Of a stretch of DNA of 64,000 bases, positions 12,422 to 25,430 are shown piece by piece. The position numbers were made by a program, and so were the translations under genes. Source of the DNA: Chaetoderma sp. LZ-2023a. Taxonomy: Eukaryota > Mollusca > Caudofoveata > Chaetodermatida > Chaetodermatidae. The stretch's first letter is position 1; each line of letters starts with the position of its first letter. The notes below the pieces were generated by a model. That model searched no databases and was not told the DNA's origin. It saw nothing but the letters and a program-made list of their open reading frames with translations. Where the stretch lies: positions 137,234,508-137,298,507 of the forward strand of contig CM067374.1 in assembly GCA_034401795.1 (NCBI GenBank). The letters run 5' to 3'.

Positions 12422-15400
12422 TACCAAGTTAGTCATCAGCTGTAACTATAACAAAATATACTCAGCTCCCATGTTAGTCATCAGCTGTAACTATAACAAA
12501 ATATACTCAGCTCCCAAGTTAGTGATCAGCTGTAACTATAACAAAATATACTCAGCTCCCAAGTTAGTCATCAGGTGTAACTATAACAAAATATACGCAG
12601 CTCCCAATTTAGTCATCAGCTGTAACTATAACACAATAAATTAAGCTCCCAAGTTAGTCATCAGCTGTAACTATGACAAAATAAATTAAGCTCCCAAGTT
12701 AGTCATCAGCTGTAACTATAACAAAATAAATTAAGCTCCGAAGTTAGTCATCATCTGTAACTATAACAAAATATACTCAGCTCCCAAGTTAGTCATCGGC
12801 TGTAACTATAACAAAATAAATTAAGCTCCCAAGTTAGTCATCAGCTGTAACTATAACAAAATAAACTCAGCTCCCAAGTTAGTCATCAGCTGTAACTATA
12901 ACAAAATAAATTAAGCTCCCAAGTTAGTCATCAGCTGTAACTATGACAAAATAAATTTAGCTCCCAAGTTAGTCATCAGCTGTAACTATAACAAAATATA
13001 CTCAGCTCCCAAGTTAGTCATCAGCTGTAACTATAACAAAATATACTCGGCTACCAAGTTAGTCATCAGCTGTAACTATAACAAAATATACTCAGCTCCC
13101 AAGTTAGTCATCAGCTGTAACTATAACAAAATATACTCAGCTCCCAAGTTAGTGATCAGCTGTAACTATAACAAAATATACTCAGCTCCCAAGTTAGTGA
13201 TCAGCTGTAACTATACCACAATATACTCAGCTACCAAGTTAGTGATCAGCTGTAACTATACCACAATATACTCAGCTCCCAAGTTAGTTATCAGCTGTAA
13301 CAATATGAAAATAAATTCAGCTCCCAAGTTAGTGGTCAGCTATAACTATAACAAAATATACTCAGCTCCCAAGTTAGTGATCAGCTGTAACTATAACAAA
13401 AGATACTCAGCTCCCAAGTTAGTCATCAGCTGTACCTATAACAAAATATACTCGGCTACCAAGTTAATCATCAGCTGTAACTATTTCCACTATACTCAGC
13501 TACCAAGTTAGTCATCAGCTGTAACTATAACAAAATATACTCAGCTACCAAGTTAGTGATCAGCTGTAACTATAACAAAATATACTCAGCTCCCAAGTTA
13601 GTGATCAGCTGTAACTATAACAAAATATACTCAGCTCCAAAGTTAGTCATCAGCTGTAACTATAACAAAATATACTCGGCTACCAAGTTAGTCATCAGCT
13701 GTAACTATAACAAAATAAACTCAGCTCCCAAGTTAGTCATCAGCTGTAACTATAACAAAATAAATTAAGCTCTCAAGTTAGTCATCAGCTGTAACTATAC
13801 CAAATAAATTAAGCTCCCAAGTTAGTCATCAGCTGTAACTATGACAAAATAAATTAAGCTCCCAAGTTAGTCATCATCTGTAACTATAACAAAATATACT
13901 CAGCTCCCAAGTTAGTCATCAGCTGTAACTATAACACAATATACTCGGCTACCAAGTTAGTCATCAGCTGTAACTATAACAAAATATACTCAGCTCCCAA
14001 GTTAGTCATCAGCTGTAACTATAACAAAATATACTCGGCTACCAAGTTAGTCATCAGCTGTAACTATAACAAAATATACTCAGCTCCCATGTTAGTCATC
14101 AGCTGTAACTATAACAAAATATACTCAGCTCCCAAGTTAGTGATCAGCTGTAACTATAACAAAATATACTCAGCTCCCAAGTTAGTGATCAGCTGTAACT
14201 ATAACAAAATATACTCAGCTACCAAGTTAGTGATCAGCTGTAACTATACCACAATATACTCAGCTCCCAAGTTAGTTATCAGCTGTAACTATAACAAAAT
14301 ATACTCAGCTACCAAGTTAGTGATCAGCTGTAACTATAACAAAATATACTCAGCTCCCAAGTTAGTGATCAGCTGTAACTATAACAAAATATACTCAGCT
14401 CCAAAGTTAGTCATCAGCTGTAACTATACCAAATAAATTAAGCTCCGAAGTTAGTCATCAGCTGTAACTATGACAAAATAAATTAAGCTCCCAAGTTAGT
14501 CATCATCTGTAACTATAACAAAATATACTCAGCTCCCAAGTTAGTCATCAGCTGTAACTATAACAAAATATACTCGGCTACCAAGTTAGTCATCAGCTGT
14601 AACTATAACAAAATATACTCAGCTCCCAAGTTAGTCATCAGCTGTAACTATAACAAAATATACTCAGCTACCAAGTTAGTGATCAGCTGTAACTATAACA
14701 AAATATACTCAGCTCCCAAGTTAGTCATCAGCTGTAACTATAACAAAATATAATCAGCTACCAAGTTAGTCATCAGCTGTAAATATAACAAAATATACTC
14801 AGGTACCAAGTTAGTGATCAGCTGTAACTATAACAAAATATACTCAGCTACCAAGTTAGTCATCAGCTGTAACTATAACAAAATATACTCAGCTACCAAG
14901 TTAGTCATCAGCTGTAACTATAACAAAATATACTCAGCTCGCAAGTTAGTCATCAGCTGTAAGTATAACAAAATATACTCAGCTCCCAAGTTAGTCATCA
15001 GCTGTAACTATAACAAAATATACTCAGCTACCAAGTTAGTCATCAGCTGTAACTATAACAAAATATACTCAGCTCCCAAGTTAGTTATCAGCTGGAACTA
15101 TAACAAAATATACTCAGCTACCAAGTTAGTCATCAGCTGTAACTATAACAAAATAAATTCAGCTCCCAAGTTAGTCATCAGCTGTAACTATAACAAAATA
15201 TACTCAGCTCCCAAGTTAGTCATCAGCTGTAACTATATGAAAAAAAATTCAGCTCCCAAGTTAGTGATCAGCTATAACTATAACAAAATATACTCAGCTC
15301 CCAAGTTAGTGATCAGCTGTAACTATAACAAAAGATACTCAGCTCCCAAGTTAGTCATCAGCTGTAACTATAACAAAATATACTCAGCTACCAAGTTAGT

Positions 15401-15461
15401 CATCAGCTGTAACTATGTCCACTATACTCAGCTCCCAAGTTAGTCATCGGCTGTAACTATA
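12422..15461 (+). repeat. higher-order duplication, second copy (partner at 9185-12225)
   Basis: This is the near-identical partner of the preceding block. After about 15461 it differs by loss of a unit and then stays similar for a few more units. A shorter related block of about 1.6 kb, starting near 7700, matches the first part of both copies at an offset of 1618 (CAGGTGTAAC at 7717, 9335 and 12572). Confidence 0.85.
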
Positions 15462-18031
15462 ACAAAATATACTCAGCTCCCAAGTTAGTCATCAGCTGTA
15501 ACTATAACAAAATAAACTCAGCTCCCAAGTTAGTCATCAGCTGTAACTATAACAAAATATACTCGGCTACCAAGTTAGTGATCAGCTGTAACTATAACAA
15601 AATATACTCAGCTACCAAGTTAGTCATCAGCTGTAACTATTTCCACAATATACTCAGCTACCAAGTTAGTCATCAGGTGTAACTATAACAAAATATACGC
15701 AGCTCCCAAGTTAGTCATCAGCTGTAACTATAACAAAATAAATTAAGCTCCCAAGTTAGTCATCATCTGTAACTATAACAAAATATACTCAGCTCCCAAG
15801 TTAGTCATCGGCTGTAACTATAACAAAATAAATTAAGCTCCCAAGTTAGTCATCAGCTGTAAGTATAACAAAATAAACTCAGCTCCCAAGTTAGTCATCA
15901 GCTGTAACTATAACAAAATAAATTAAGCTCTCAAGTTAGTCATCAGCTGTAACTATACCAAATAAATTAAGCTCCCAAGTTAGTCATCAGCTGTAACTAT
16001 GACAAAATAAATTAAGCTCCCAAGTTAGTCATCATCTGTAACTAACACAAAATATACTCAGCTCCCAAGTTAGTCATCAGCTGTAACTATAACAAAATAT
16101 ACTCGGCTACCAAGTTAGTCATCAGCTGTAACTATAACAAAATATACTCAGCTCCCAAGTTAGTCATCAGCTGTAACTATAACAAAATATACTCGGCTAC
16201 CAAGTTAGTCATCAGCTGTAACTATAACAAAATATACTCAGCTCCCAAGTTAGTCATCAGCTGTAACTATAACAAAATATACTCAGCTCCCAAGTTAGTG
16301 ATCAGCTGTAACTATAACAAAATATACTCAGCTCCCAAGTTAGTGATCAGCTGTAACTATAACAAAATATACTCAGCTACCAAGTTAGTGATCAGCTGTA
16401 ACTATACCACAATATACTCAGCTCCCAAGTTAGTTATCAGCTGTAACTATAAGAAAATATACTCAGCTCCCAAGTTAGTCATCAGCTGTAACTATATGAA
16501 AATAAATTCAGCTCCCAAGTTAGTGATCAGCTATAACTATAACAAAATATACTCAGCTCCCACGTTAGTGATCAGCTGTAACTATAACACAAGATACTCA
16601 GCTCCCAAGTTAGTCATCAGCTGTAACTATAACAAAATATACTCAGCTACCAAGTTAGTCATCAGCTGAAACTATGTCCACTATACTCAGCTCCCAAGTT
16701 AGTCATCGGCTGTAACTATAACAAAATATACTCAGCTACCAAGTTAGTCATCAGCTGTAACTATAACAAAATAAACTCAGCTCCCAAGTTAGTCATCAGC
16801 TGTAACTATAACAAAATATACTCGGCTACCAAGTTAGTGATCAGCTGTAACTATAACAAAATATACTCAGCTACCAAGTTAGTCATCTGCTGTAACTATG
16901 TCCACAATATACTCAGCTACCAAGTTAGTCATCAGGTGTAACTATAACAAAATATACTCAGCTCCCAAGTTAGTGATCAGCTGTAACTATAACAAAATAT
17001 ACTCAGCTACCAAGTTAGTGATCAGCTGTAACTATACCACAATATACTCAGCTCCCAAGTTAGTTATCAGCTGTAACTATAACAAAATATACTCAGCTCC
17101 CAAGTTAGTCATCAGCTGTAACTATATGAAAATAAATTCAGCTCCCAAGTTAGTGATCAGCTATAACTATAACAAAATATACTCAGCTCCCAAGTTAGTG
17201 ATCATCTGTAACTATAACACAAGATACTCAGCTCCCAAGTTAGTCATCAGCTGTAACTATAACAAAATATACTCAGCTACCAAGTTAGTCATCAGCTGAA
17301 ACTATGTCCACTATACTCAGCTCCCAAGTTAGTCATCGGCTGTAACTATAACAAAATATACTCAGCTACCAAGTTAGTCATCAGCTGTAACTATAACAAA
17401 ATAAACTCAGCTCCCAAGTTAGTCATCAGCTGTAACTATAATAAAATATACTCGGCTACCAAGTTAGTGATCAGCTGTAACTATAACAAAATATACTCAG
17501 CTACCAAGTTAGTCATCTGCTGTAACTATTTCCACAATATACTCAGCTACCAAGTTAGTCATCAGGTGTAACTATAACAAAATATACGCAGCTCCCAAGT
17601 TAGTCATCAGCTGTAACTATAACAAAATAAATTAAGCTCCCAAGTTAGTCATCATCTGTAACTATAACAAAATATACTCAGCTCCCAAGTTAGTCATCAG
17701 CTGTAACTATAACAAAATAAACTCAGCTCCCAAGTTAGTCATCAGCTGTAACTATAACAAAATAAATTAAGCTCTCAAGTTAGTCATCAGCTGTAACTAT
17801 GACAAAATAAATTTAGCTCCCAAGATAGTCATCATCTGTAACTATAACAAAATATACTCAGCTCCCAAGTTAGTCATCAGCTGTAACTATAACAAAATAT
17901 ACTCAGCTACCAAGTTAGTGATCAGCTGTAACTATACCACAATATACTCAGCTCCCAAGTTAGTTATCAGCTGTAACTATAACAAAATATACTCAGCTAC
18001 CAAGTTAGTCATCAGCTGTAACTATAACAAA

Positions 18032-19162
18032 CATGATCGTGACATGATGTTATATGTTATCTGGATAGCATTGGTCAATTTTCCCATTGGAATTCATAAT
18101 AAAGAAGAGTAATCAGAGAGTGCAGACCCCCGCCCTCCCATTTTTGCTGTGTTGTACAAAGTTTTCAGACTTTCTGGATGTTTACAGATTTTCTGGATGG
18201 CTCAAGAAATTGTGGAATCCTGCTCTATGATCACACCCTTGTGTTAAAATTTGAGGCAAATTGGACCAGTAGTTTCGGAGATATTTATAGATCCAGAGTT
18301 TGATCTGATCCAGATCCGGGTTCTTTTAACCGGATCATGGCCAAAGATTTTAACACAAGAAGGAACTTTCTGTGCAAGAGGATTTCCAGACTTTGGCCAT
18401 GATCCGTATAAAAGAACCCGGATCCGGGTCAGATCAAACAGACTATCTGAGCAGAAGGGCACATGCACACGACCCGCTTCCCCTTATGGGGCAAGGGTAA
18501 CAAGACAGAACTCAGGAGGTGCTGACATATATTAGTCACTCAGTGCATTAGTAGAAATGTTTGACCTCAATGCAAAGCTTCTGACAACAGACATCAACAG
18601 TCTTGAAGGTGAAATCTAATCAGGGTGTTACTTGATCTCGCGTCAACTGCATAATTTAACAAGAGTTTTAGTGAAGCTCAACATACGCCCGCAGGTATAT
18701 TACCCAAGGTGTTAAGGATAGGGATTCAGACTAATTTGTCCAATGGCATAAGTATATATGCATTGCTCATTACCCAAGAACTTAAAGGTGATCACAAACG
18801 AGAATTAAATTCCAATAAAAAACAAAAACAAAAAAGTAAGTTTTTCACTTATTTTATGAATTTAAAGATTTAACAAATTTTCACAACCTCTATCAGTGTA
18901 AATATTTTAAGTTCAAATCCTTGATTCTAACACACTATAAGATTCACAGCATAACGTCATGGCGTGACTCCTCGCGTGTGTTCAAATTACAACACATGCA
19001 TTTACAGATAAAAAGAAACTGGTGACTAATAAAGTTCTGATTCCATTACTAGTTTAGACAAAACTGGGGTCTAATACAGTTACCAAGGCAGCCATGAGCT
19101 CAGATTCAAACTAGTTTATCTGTCTGCCTGCTGACGTCCTGCAGACTACATTTTCCATGGAG
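18032..19162. other. intergenic DNA after the satellite; no gene seen
   Basis: A non-coding stretch. The part around 18160-18280 is similar to 58370-58480 in a parkin intron (both contain CTTGTGTTAAAATTTG and a GGACCAGT/AGACCAGT segment), so it belongs to a dispersed repeat. Around 18659 the 18-base word AGTTTTAGTGAAGCTCAA recurs at 36847 in a longer shared segment. The rest is AT-rich without recognisable features. Confidence 0.6.
18303..18438. repeat. inverted repeat (arms about 40 bp)
   Basis: The left arm (about 18305-18347, including CCGGGTTCTTTTAACCGGAT and CATGGCCAAAG) is mirrored by the right arm (about 18391-18435, including CTTTGGCCATGATCC and AAAAGAACCCGGAT). About 40 bases of spacer lie between them. 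Open frames over it on both strands are a by-product of the palindrome. Confidence 0.75.
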
Positions 19163-19281
19163 TTTAACTCTGGATTTGATGAATACTTTGAAAAAAAACT
19201 TGACTGAAAGTTGCTGGTGGCTAAGCCACCAACAACTCTCAGTCAAATTGTTTTCAAAATATTCACCATGCCCAGAGTTAA
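19163..19281. repeat. foldback element, family A
   Basis: The arms begin with GAATACTTTGAAA, run through TTGACTGAAAGTTGCTGGTG and are mirrored by CACCAACAACTCTCAGTC ... TTTTCAAAATATTC. The loop is essentially absent. The flanks TAACTCTGG and CCAGAGTTA extend the palindrome to about 118 bp. Confidence 0.85.
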
Positions 19282-19920
19282 TGGCCATTGAAATTATTGT
19301 CTGGTGGCTCGCAGCAGTCAAACAGTTAACAAACACCAGTGTTTCTCTGGCGTGAGCTGCTGAAGGATATCAATCATAGGCAAGAAAAAATGATTTATGT
19401 GAAGACGTCATACCGCAACAATTATTCACGTGGTGACATCACTAGGTGATTCTCACGGAAATTTAAGAAACTGAAATTCTGTGACGAAATTTACTTTTTA
19501 GGAATTCAAAAATTTTATTTTATTTTATTTAAATTAAACAAAAACATCATTTGGTGTGCTTTGACCCTTGTCTGTTGGTGTGCAAGATACGCACAAACTC
19601 AGATTAAGTAAATTAAAATTCTTGTTTTGTCAATATCCAAGAAAATATTTTTTAAATATTTCTCAAATGGACAGTGATAAATTTTCAAAAATACAATACC
19701 TTCTCTGCATCTGCAATTGAACATTTACTTACGTGGCAAGTTAGCAACTCAGATTGTATGATATTACTTGTACTCAGAAACTCTGTTTCCTATCCAATCT
19801 ACATGACTGTACACGTGTGTATGTTCTCCCCTGCTACTGACATTATGTGCAAAATATATACATCAACCGTACAGCTCAGATATAATCTAACATGTTTCCC
19901 AAATACAAAATACAACATAC

Positions 19921-20020
19921 TGTTGAATATTTTGAGCATAATAGAATGGGAAGACATTGCTGCCTATGGCAGGCTAAAGCAGCAATGTCTTCCAATCCAA
20001 TTATGTTCAAAATATTCAAG
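19921..20020. repeat. foldback element, family A, variant interior
   Basis: The outer arms TGTTGAATATTTTGA and TCAAAATATTCAAG belong to family A. The inner arms carry GGAAGACATTGCTGC, mirrored by GCAGCAATGTCTTCC. A lone left arm of the same variant is at about 27961-28005 and a lone right arm at about 29579-29622. Confidence 0.8.
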
Positions 20021-20432
20021 ATAACATTTCTTATATCGTAGTCAAAACTATACTAACTTAGTCAATAAACATGTTTCTGGGTTCTTTGAGAAAAATATTA
20101 AATTATTTCCGAGCCGTACTGTATGTGCTTATTGTTTATGATTGACATATACATATATATATATTGCAGTGTATAAATCTTCATTTTATTGTCTGGAAGA
20201 AAAAGAGGAGTTTTTGACTGGGTGTTGTTTTGGAATATATGCAAAGTTTTACTGTTGTTTTTCTATCTGTGGGGTAGGTTAATTACAAATCTACCAGGTG
20301 CCCTTGGACTGAATTTTTTGGGAACTTTTGAAAATGGACACAACTTTTTTCTGTCTCGCTGCTGCAAACCCCGCACCCCCCCCCCCCCCCCCCACACACA
20401 CAATAATTTCAATGACCAAAAACTCTTAACCC

Positions 20433-20534
20433 GCTGAATATTTTGAAAACAATTTGACTGAAAGTTGTCGGTGGCTTAGCATGTCCAGAGTTAATGGCCA
20501 TTGAAATAATTATTTAGTTTTCAAAATATTTAGC
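20433..20534. repeat. foldback element, family A, degraded
   Basis: GCTGAATATTTTGAAAACAATTTGACTGAAAGTTG lies on the left and TTTTCAAAATATTTAGC on the right. The interior is rearranged and carries the CCAGAGTTAATGGCC flank word of the copy at 19.2 kb. A poly-C/CA run lies just upstream (about 20378-20402). Confidence 0.65.
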
Positions 20535-20652
20535 ATGTCCAGAGATATATCCCTTGGAATACGTCATCTGCAAAAACTCAGCAGTCAGATGGTTTAAATG
20601 GCTAAATAATACAGACAAATTTTGTCCATAAAACAGACAATTTCAAGTAGAA

Positions 20653-21052
20653 AGTAATTAGCTTTATTGATTACATATAATGCTACTAGTATTTGATAAT
20701 TACTCATGGTGACACGTAAATAAAGCTTGTTTAGTAATTAGCTTTATTGATTACATATAATGCTACTAGTATTTGATAATTACTCATGGTGACACGTAAA
20801 TAAAGCTTGTTTAGTAATTAGCTTTATTGATTACATATAATGCTACTAGTATTTGATAATTACTCATGGTGACACGTAAATAAAGCTTGTTTAGTAATTA
20901 GCTTTATTGATTACATATAATGCTACTAGTATTTGATAATTACTCATGGTGACGCGTAAATAAAGCTTGTTTAGTAATTAGCTTTATTGATTACATATAA
21001 TGCTACTAGTATTTGATAATTACTCATGGTGACACGTAAATAAAGCTTGTTT
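20653..21052 (+). repeat. 80-bp tandem repeat, five copies
   Basis: There are five units of exactly 80 bases (GCTTTATTGA at 20661, 20741, 20821, 20901 and 20981). I see only one difference inside the array (GACGCG for GACACG in the fourth unit). Each unit contains GCTTTATT and AATAAAGC as an inverted pair. Near identity implies very recent expansion. Confidence 0.95.
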
Positions 21053-24000
21053 GGATTAACCAAAGGTTATCTGGATGACCTTGAAGTAAAGGTCAAGCCT
21101 CGAAGAAATGTGGCCATTTTTGCCGAAAGGTTGTTTTAGAGTATATAGAAAGTTTTCTCGTGATTTCATTATCTCTGGGATGTACTCATCACAAATCCAT
21201 CGGGTGACATTTGGCATCATTGGACGTTTTGAGAAAAATTGATTTTTAATGCTTCACATTGTAATGTGCCACGCCCACCACCTATTTCATTATATGCAAA
21301 ATTGTAGGTTTTATCGCTAACCTTAGCAATATGCATATCAAATGAAACCTTGTAACGACTAGAAGACACCTGATCCTAAATGCACTTTCTGTAGCCATTT
21401 CCTAAAAAGATATTTAGTATGTTCGCATTTCGCACATCATTGAATGCTGAAATCATATGATTACCAGATCCGATGATGATATCACAATGGATATCCCCTT
21501 ATACTGATGGGTGTGGAGGTTTGCTGCTGGGGAGTGATGTGTGGATGTGAAGTGGATAATGGAGAGGAACGAACTGGTAAGATATGGTAATGTGATGGTA
21601 GGTTGTGACAGAGGGATTAGGATGTGTATCACCAACAAACCAGTGAGTGGACGTCAGGGTTGGAGTCTATTCCGATTGGAATTGGAATTGATCAGTCAAT
21701 TCCAATTCAATTCCGGAATTGGAATTGGAATTGATCGAGCTGAGGACTCTGGAATTGGAATTGGAATTGATAAATTTGAAGACACTGGAATTGGAATTGG
21801 ATTTAGAATTGATAATTTGAATTGACAGGAATTGATAAATTCCCTTCAATTCCAGTCATATTTGTCATAGATTTACTGAACATTTTTGGCTATAAAACAT
21901 ACATGTAATATCTGTAAATTATACACTGCTCTTCATATGCCCTTAATGCATTTCATCCTAAGTGATCTATATGATACTATTTACCACATTTCATTCTATA
22001 TGCAGGTTGATGATATTTATTATGCCAGCTGTTATTAGAAGGTTTATTGAATATTTTATATTTTATTTGATTTGACTGAATACTTTTGTCTCCTATGGCT
22101 GCAACAGTTTCTATTAAAATTAATTTTAACAACTTAGTTATATGTTTGGTTTGAAGACTAGAATTTGAGATACTGATAATTCAGTGATGGGCAAGTTCGC
22201 CCATAACTCTTTAACACCTAAGCCGGCCAGAACACCTTCTGCAATGAGCTTGAGAAATGCCCATTGGCAGGCCAATGGAAGACTATTTTTGAAAATTTAC
22301 CACTGATAAATGCTATGAACTTTAATACATTATTGAATTAACTCAATTCTCCCTGATCAGTAACCAATTAACCTTTTAACTCTATGTGAGCTTTGTACAT
22401 GTGCCTCCTTTATTCAATCAAAGCCACTGATCTTGAACTTATTTCATTCTGCATTCCCTGGAAACAGGTTTTCATTGGTATGAAATCATGCCATCTTTAA
22501 AATCATACAAATTAGTAAAAATTACTTCAAATATATAAGCCAGAACAAAGATAACGAAATTGTGTTAAAATTATTTATCAGGATGTTAACAATAGTGTTC
22601 AATAAAGTAATAACTGTCATCCGCATGGAATGAAATGGTGAAGAAAGGAGTACATTACAAGATAATTGCCCTGTAATTATACCCGCCTACATAACAAAGG
22701 AATCATTGAACAACCCACTTGATCTGTGAAATGTCTCAGCTTTTAAAACACAGACACCTGGACTAGAGGTGTTATTCAAACTCTACATACATAGATTTAT
22801 TCACACAATAGGCCATTTGACCCTTGAGTGCAAATGGTTACACATAACGTGATATGGCGGACAAATCAACTAAGTGCATTACAATTGCAAGAACATATTC
22901 AGTCTCATATTTTATATGTTATTAAATCAGTAATGTTCGCAGGCTAATTTGATTCATATACATCTGGACCACCGCGCTAGCCGCGGATCCATCAATGAAC
23001 CATGGGTCGATTTCCGTAGCAGACAAAGGGACACCTAGGTATTTGGGGCTACATTATCAAATGCTCAGGTGTGCTGTCCGCGGAAATCGACCGTAGTCCA
23101 TCAACAGACTGAGGGTGGTCACACGATAGCATGGCTTGCAACTAAGATACTGATAAACGAAAACAACGTCACCACACAAACGCGCACGAACGCACACGTG
23201 CATGCACGCACATACACGCACGCACGCACACACACTCTCTCTCCATCTTTCCTTCTCTCTCTCTCTCTCACCCACACTCAGACAGAAATATAATGCCATT
23301 TCCAATATCACCACCCTTTGTTTCCAAATATATTAAGTCGAAAGGGAAACGAAGAGTGGGATCTGGTCTAAGTATATAAACCACTCAAGGTCAACACTCC
23401 TCGTTTTTGAAATAGCGGGTCGAAAGAAAAGCGAGGAGTGACACCAGGCTGCATGCCCTCACACAATCACTTTCGCGTGCACACCTTCACAAAGTCATGC
23501 CTAGAAATTAAAAATAGAATTTTGAAACGTTGATTCGTTTCTTTCACATCGAAAGAGGACCACTCTGACACTCCATCACTGGAACCACTGGATTGGTTAT
23601 CGAGCCAGTCCTTCCAGTGATAAACCATCAGAATAGTACCGCATACTCCGTGACAGGGATGGTTTGACTGACTCCCCCATGTAATGGCATGAGGGCAATA
23701 GTTTAGCATTTATTTTAATAAATAACTTTCTTGCTTCCTCTTATCCACTTACTAATGCTCATGTCCATATACGCTCACGCGTTCTCGTGGTCATCTACAT
23801 ACACACGCACGCACGCACGTACACGCGCATGCACGCACGCACACACACACACGCAACAAAGGCACACTCACGCATGCACGCTTACATATCCACTTCCCAC
23901 TAAATACATTGTATTCTAATGCTTTTTTAATGCAAACATTTAAATAGCAAGGTTTACATGTATCTATAATAATTAGACATGGCATTAACCTTTAGTCATA

Positions 24001-24419
24001 TTCATTACAAAAAAATCTGCATTAAGCTATAATTAAGTCAAATGAACTAAAAATAAGATCTGCTGAATGTTGACTTTTTGGACAATAATTTGACTGAAAG
24101 ATATAACTACCGGTACTTATTGGCAACAACAATTTTTATTGTAATTGTTTTAAATATTAACAGAGAGAACAGCCAAAAATGCCTTCTGCCATGTCTGCAA
24201 TGGACTTGAGTAAGTATCATATGTATGCTAACAGACTATTTTTGAAAAATTACCAGTGGAATGACTGGTTCCATAAATGAGCCAATCATTGCATTGTTAA
24301 ATTGAAAAAGTAGTGTCTCTTATCCTGCAACTGGACATTTGCTAATGACATGAATGCAAATTCACGTTTTTCTCGGCCAATCTTGGGCATTAAAGGGTGA
24401 AAATATAACAATGTTGATC
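21053..24419. other. intergenic DNA with repeats; no gene seen
   Basis: It contains half-site-like TGACCTTGAAGTAAAGGTCA near 21077 and a GGAATT-rich patch at 21670-21840. The segment 21540-21640 is related to 26140-26240. Lone family-B foldback arms lie near 22235-22315 and 24180-24270. CA/CG/CT microsatellites are at about 23160-23280 and 23790-23870. The remainder is AT-rich and without visible genes. Confidence 0.6.
23160..23280. repeat. CA/CG/CT microsatellite
   Basis: Alternating CACG/CA dinucleotides run into a CT tract. A second, similar CACG/CA tract lies at about 23790-23870. Apparent short ORFs here (Cys/Val or Thr/His rich) are low-complexity translations. Confidence 0.85.
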
Positions 24420-25430
24420 TCAAGTAAATTTTGGTATGGAATTGGAATTGGACTCGGAATTGATCAAATGGAATTGGAATTGGAATTGAACTTGTCTGGG
24501 TGGAATTGGAATTGATAAAATGAATTGATGTGAAAATGGAATTGGAATTGATAAAATGAATTGAGGTGGAATTGGAATTGGAATTGATAAAAGGGAACTG
24601 ACCCCATCACTGGCGGACGTTTGGTTAGATGGGAGAGGAGAGACAGTGGTGAACCGAGGAGAGGGTTGGTGGGTGATATGAGGGGCATTGATGTGAGATG
24701 AGATGAGATGTGATGGTAATTGGATGGGATAAGGTGGCGTGCTGTGGAATGAGATGATGCCGGATGACATGTGGTAGGATGAGATGAGATGAAATGGGGT
24801 TGGATGAGATGTGGTAATATTCAAAGAGACGGTATGTGAATGATGACTCTAGTTTTTCTTGGCCAATCTTGGCCATTAAAGGGTGAAAATATAACAATGT
24901 TGATCTCAAGTAGATTTTGGTATGGATTTGGAATTGGACTTGGAATTGATCAAATGGAATTGGAATTGAACTTGTCTGGGTGGAATTGGAATTGATAAAA
25001 TGAATTGATGTGGAAACGGAATTGATAAATTGAATTGAGGTGGAATTGGAATTGATAAAATGGAACTGACCCCATCACTGGCGGACGTTTGGTTAGGAGA
25101 TGGGAGGGGAGAGACAGTAGTGAAACGAGGAGAGGGTGGGTGGGTGATATAAGGAGGGGCATTGATGTGAGATGGGAAAAGATGTATGAGACAGGATGGG
25201 GATGCGATGTAAGGAGTTGGGTAGAGATGAGGTAGGATAGAATGACATGGGTGCGGATGAGATATGGAAGGGGATGAGATATGATGGTAATTGAATGGGA
25301 TAAGGTGGCGTGCTGTGGAATGAGATGATGCCGGATGACATGTGGTTGGATGAGATGAGATGAAATGGGATTGGATGAGATGTGGTAATATTCAAAGAGA
25401 AGGTGTGTGATGAGATGGATTGGGGGAGAT
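24369..25430 (+). repeat. tandem duplication of about 0.5 kb with GGAATT repeats
   Basis: A segment starting at about 24369 with GGCCAATCTTGG(G/C)CATTAAAGGG recurs about 486 bases later, at about 24855. Both copies continue through GGAATTGGAATTG tracts, the GGCGGACGTTTGGTTAG word and the start of the GGATGAGATG tract. The second copy is somewhat rearranged in length. Confidence 0.8.

Larger units (their letters stand above)
1..18031. repeat. 45-bp satellite array (about 325 units, running off the left edge)
   Basis: The unit begins AAGTTAGTCATCAGCTGTAA and continues CTATAACAAAATATACTCAGCTCCC; the period is 45. Recurrent unit subtypes include CTCGGCTACC, ATAAATTAAGCTCCC, ATGAAAATAAATTCAG, ACCACAATATAC and a slightly shorter TTTCCACTATAC form. 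Each unit contains CAGCTG flanked by a small dyad (AGTTA ... TAACT). Because 45 is a multiple of three, one plus frame is often open (SAPKLVISCNYNKIY repeats), but many units carry stops, so this is not a protein gene. Two Tc1 elements (1097-2743 and 3735-5390) interrupt it. The array ends at about 18031 in unrelated DNA. Confidence 0.97.

Noticed and set aside
1-18031. CRISPR-like array of regularly spaced repeats
   Set aside because: The repeats are directly contiguous 45-bp satellite units without unique spacers, in an animal genome.
18244-18535. Overlapping frames on both strands at the 18.3-kb inverted repeat
   Set aside because: The palindrome makes similar frames on both strands; there is no homology and no start context.
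23057-23314. Short frames over the CA/CT microsatellites
   Set aside because: Low-complexity translations of dinucleotide repeats.
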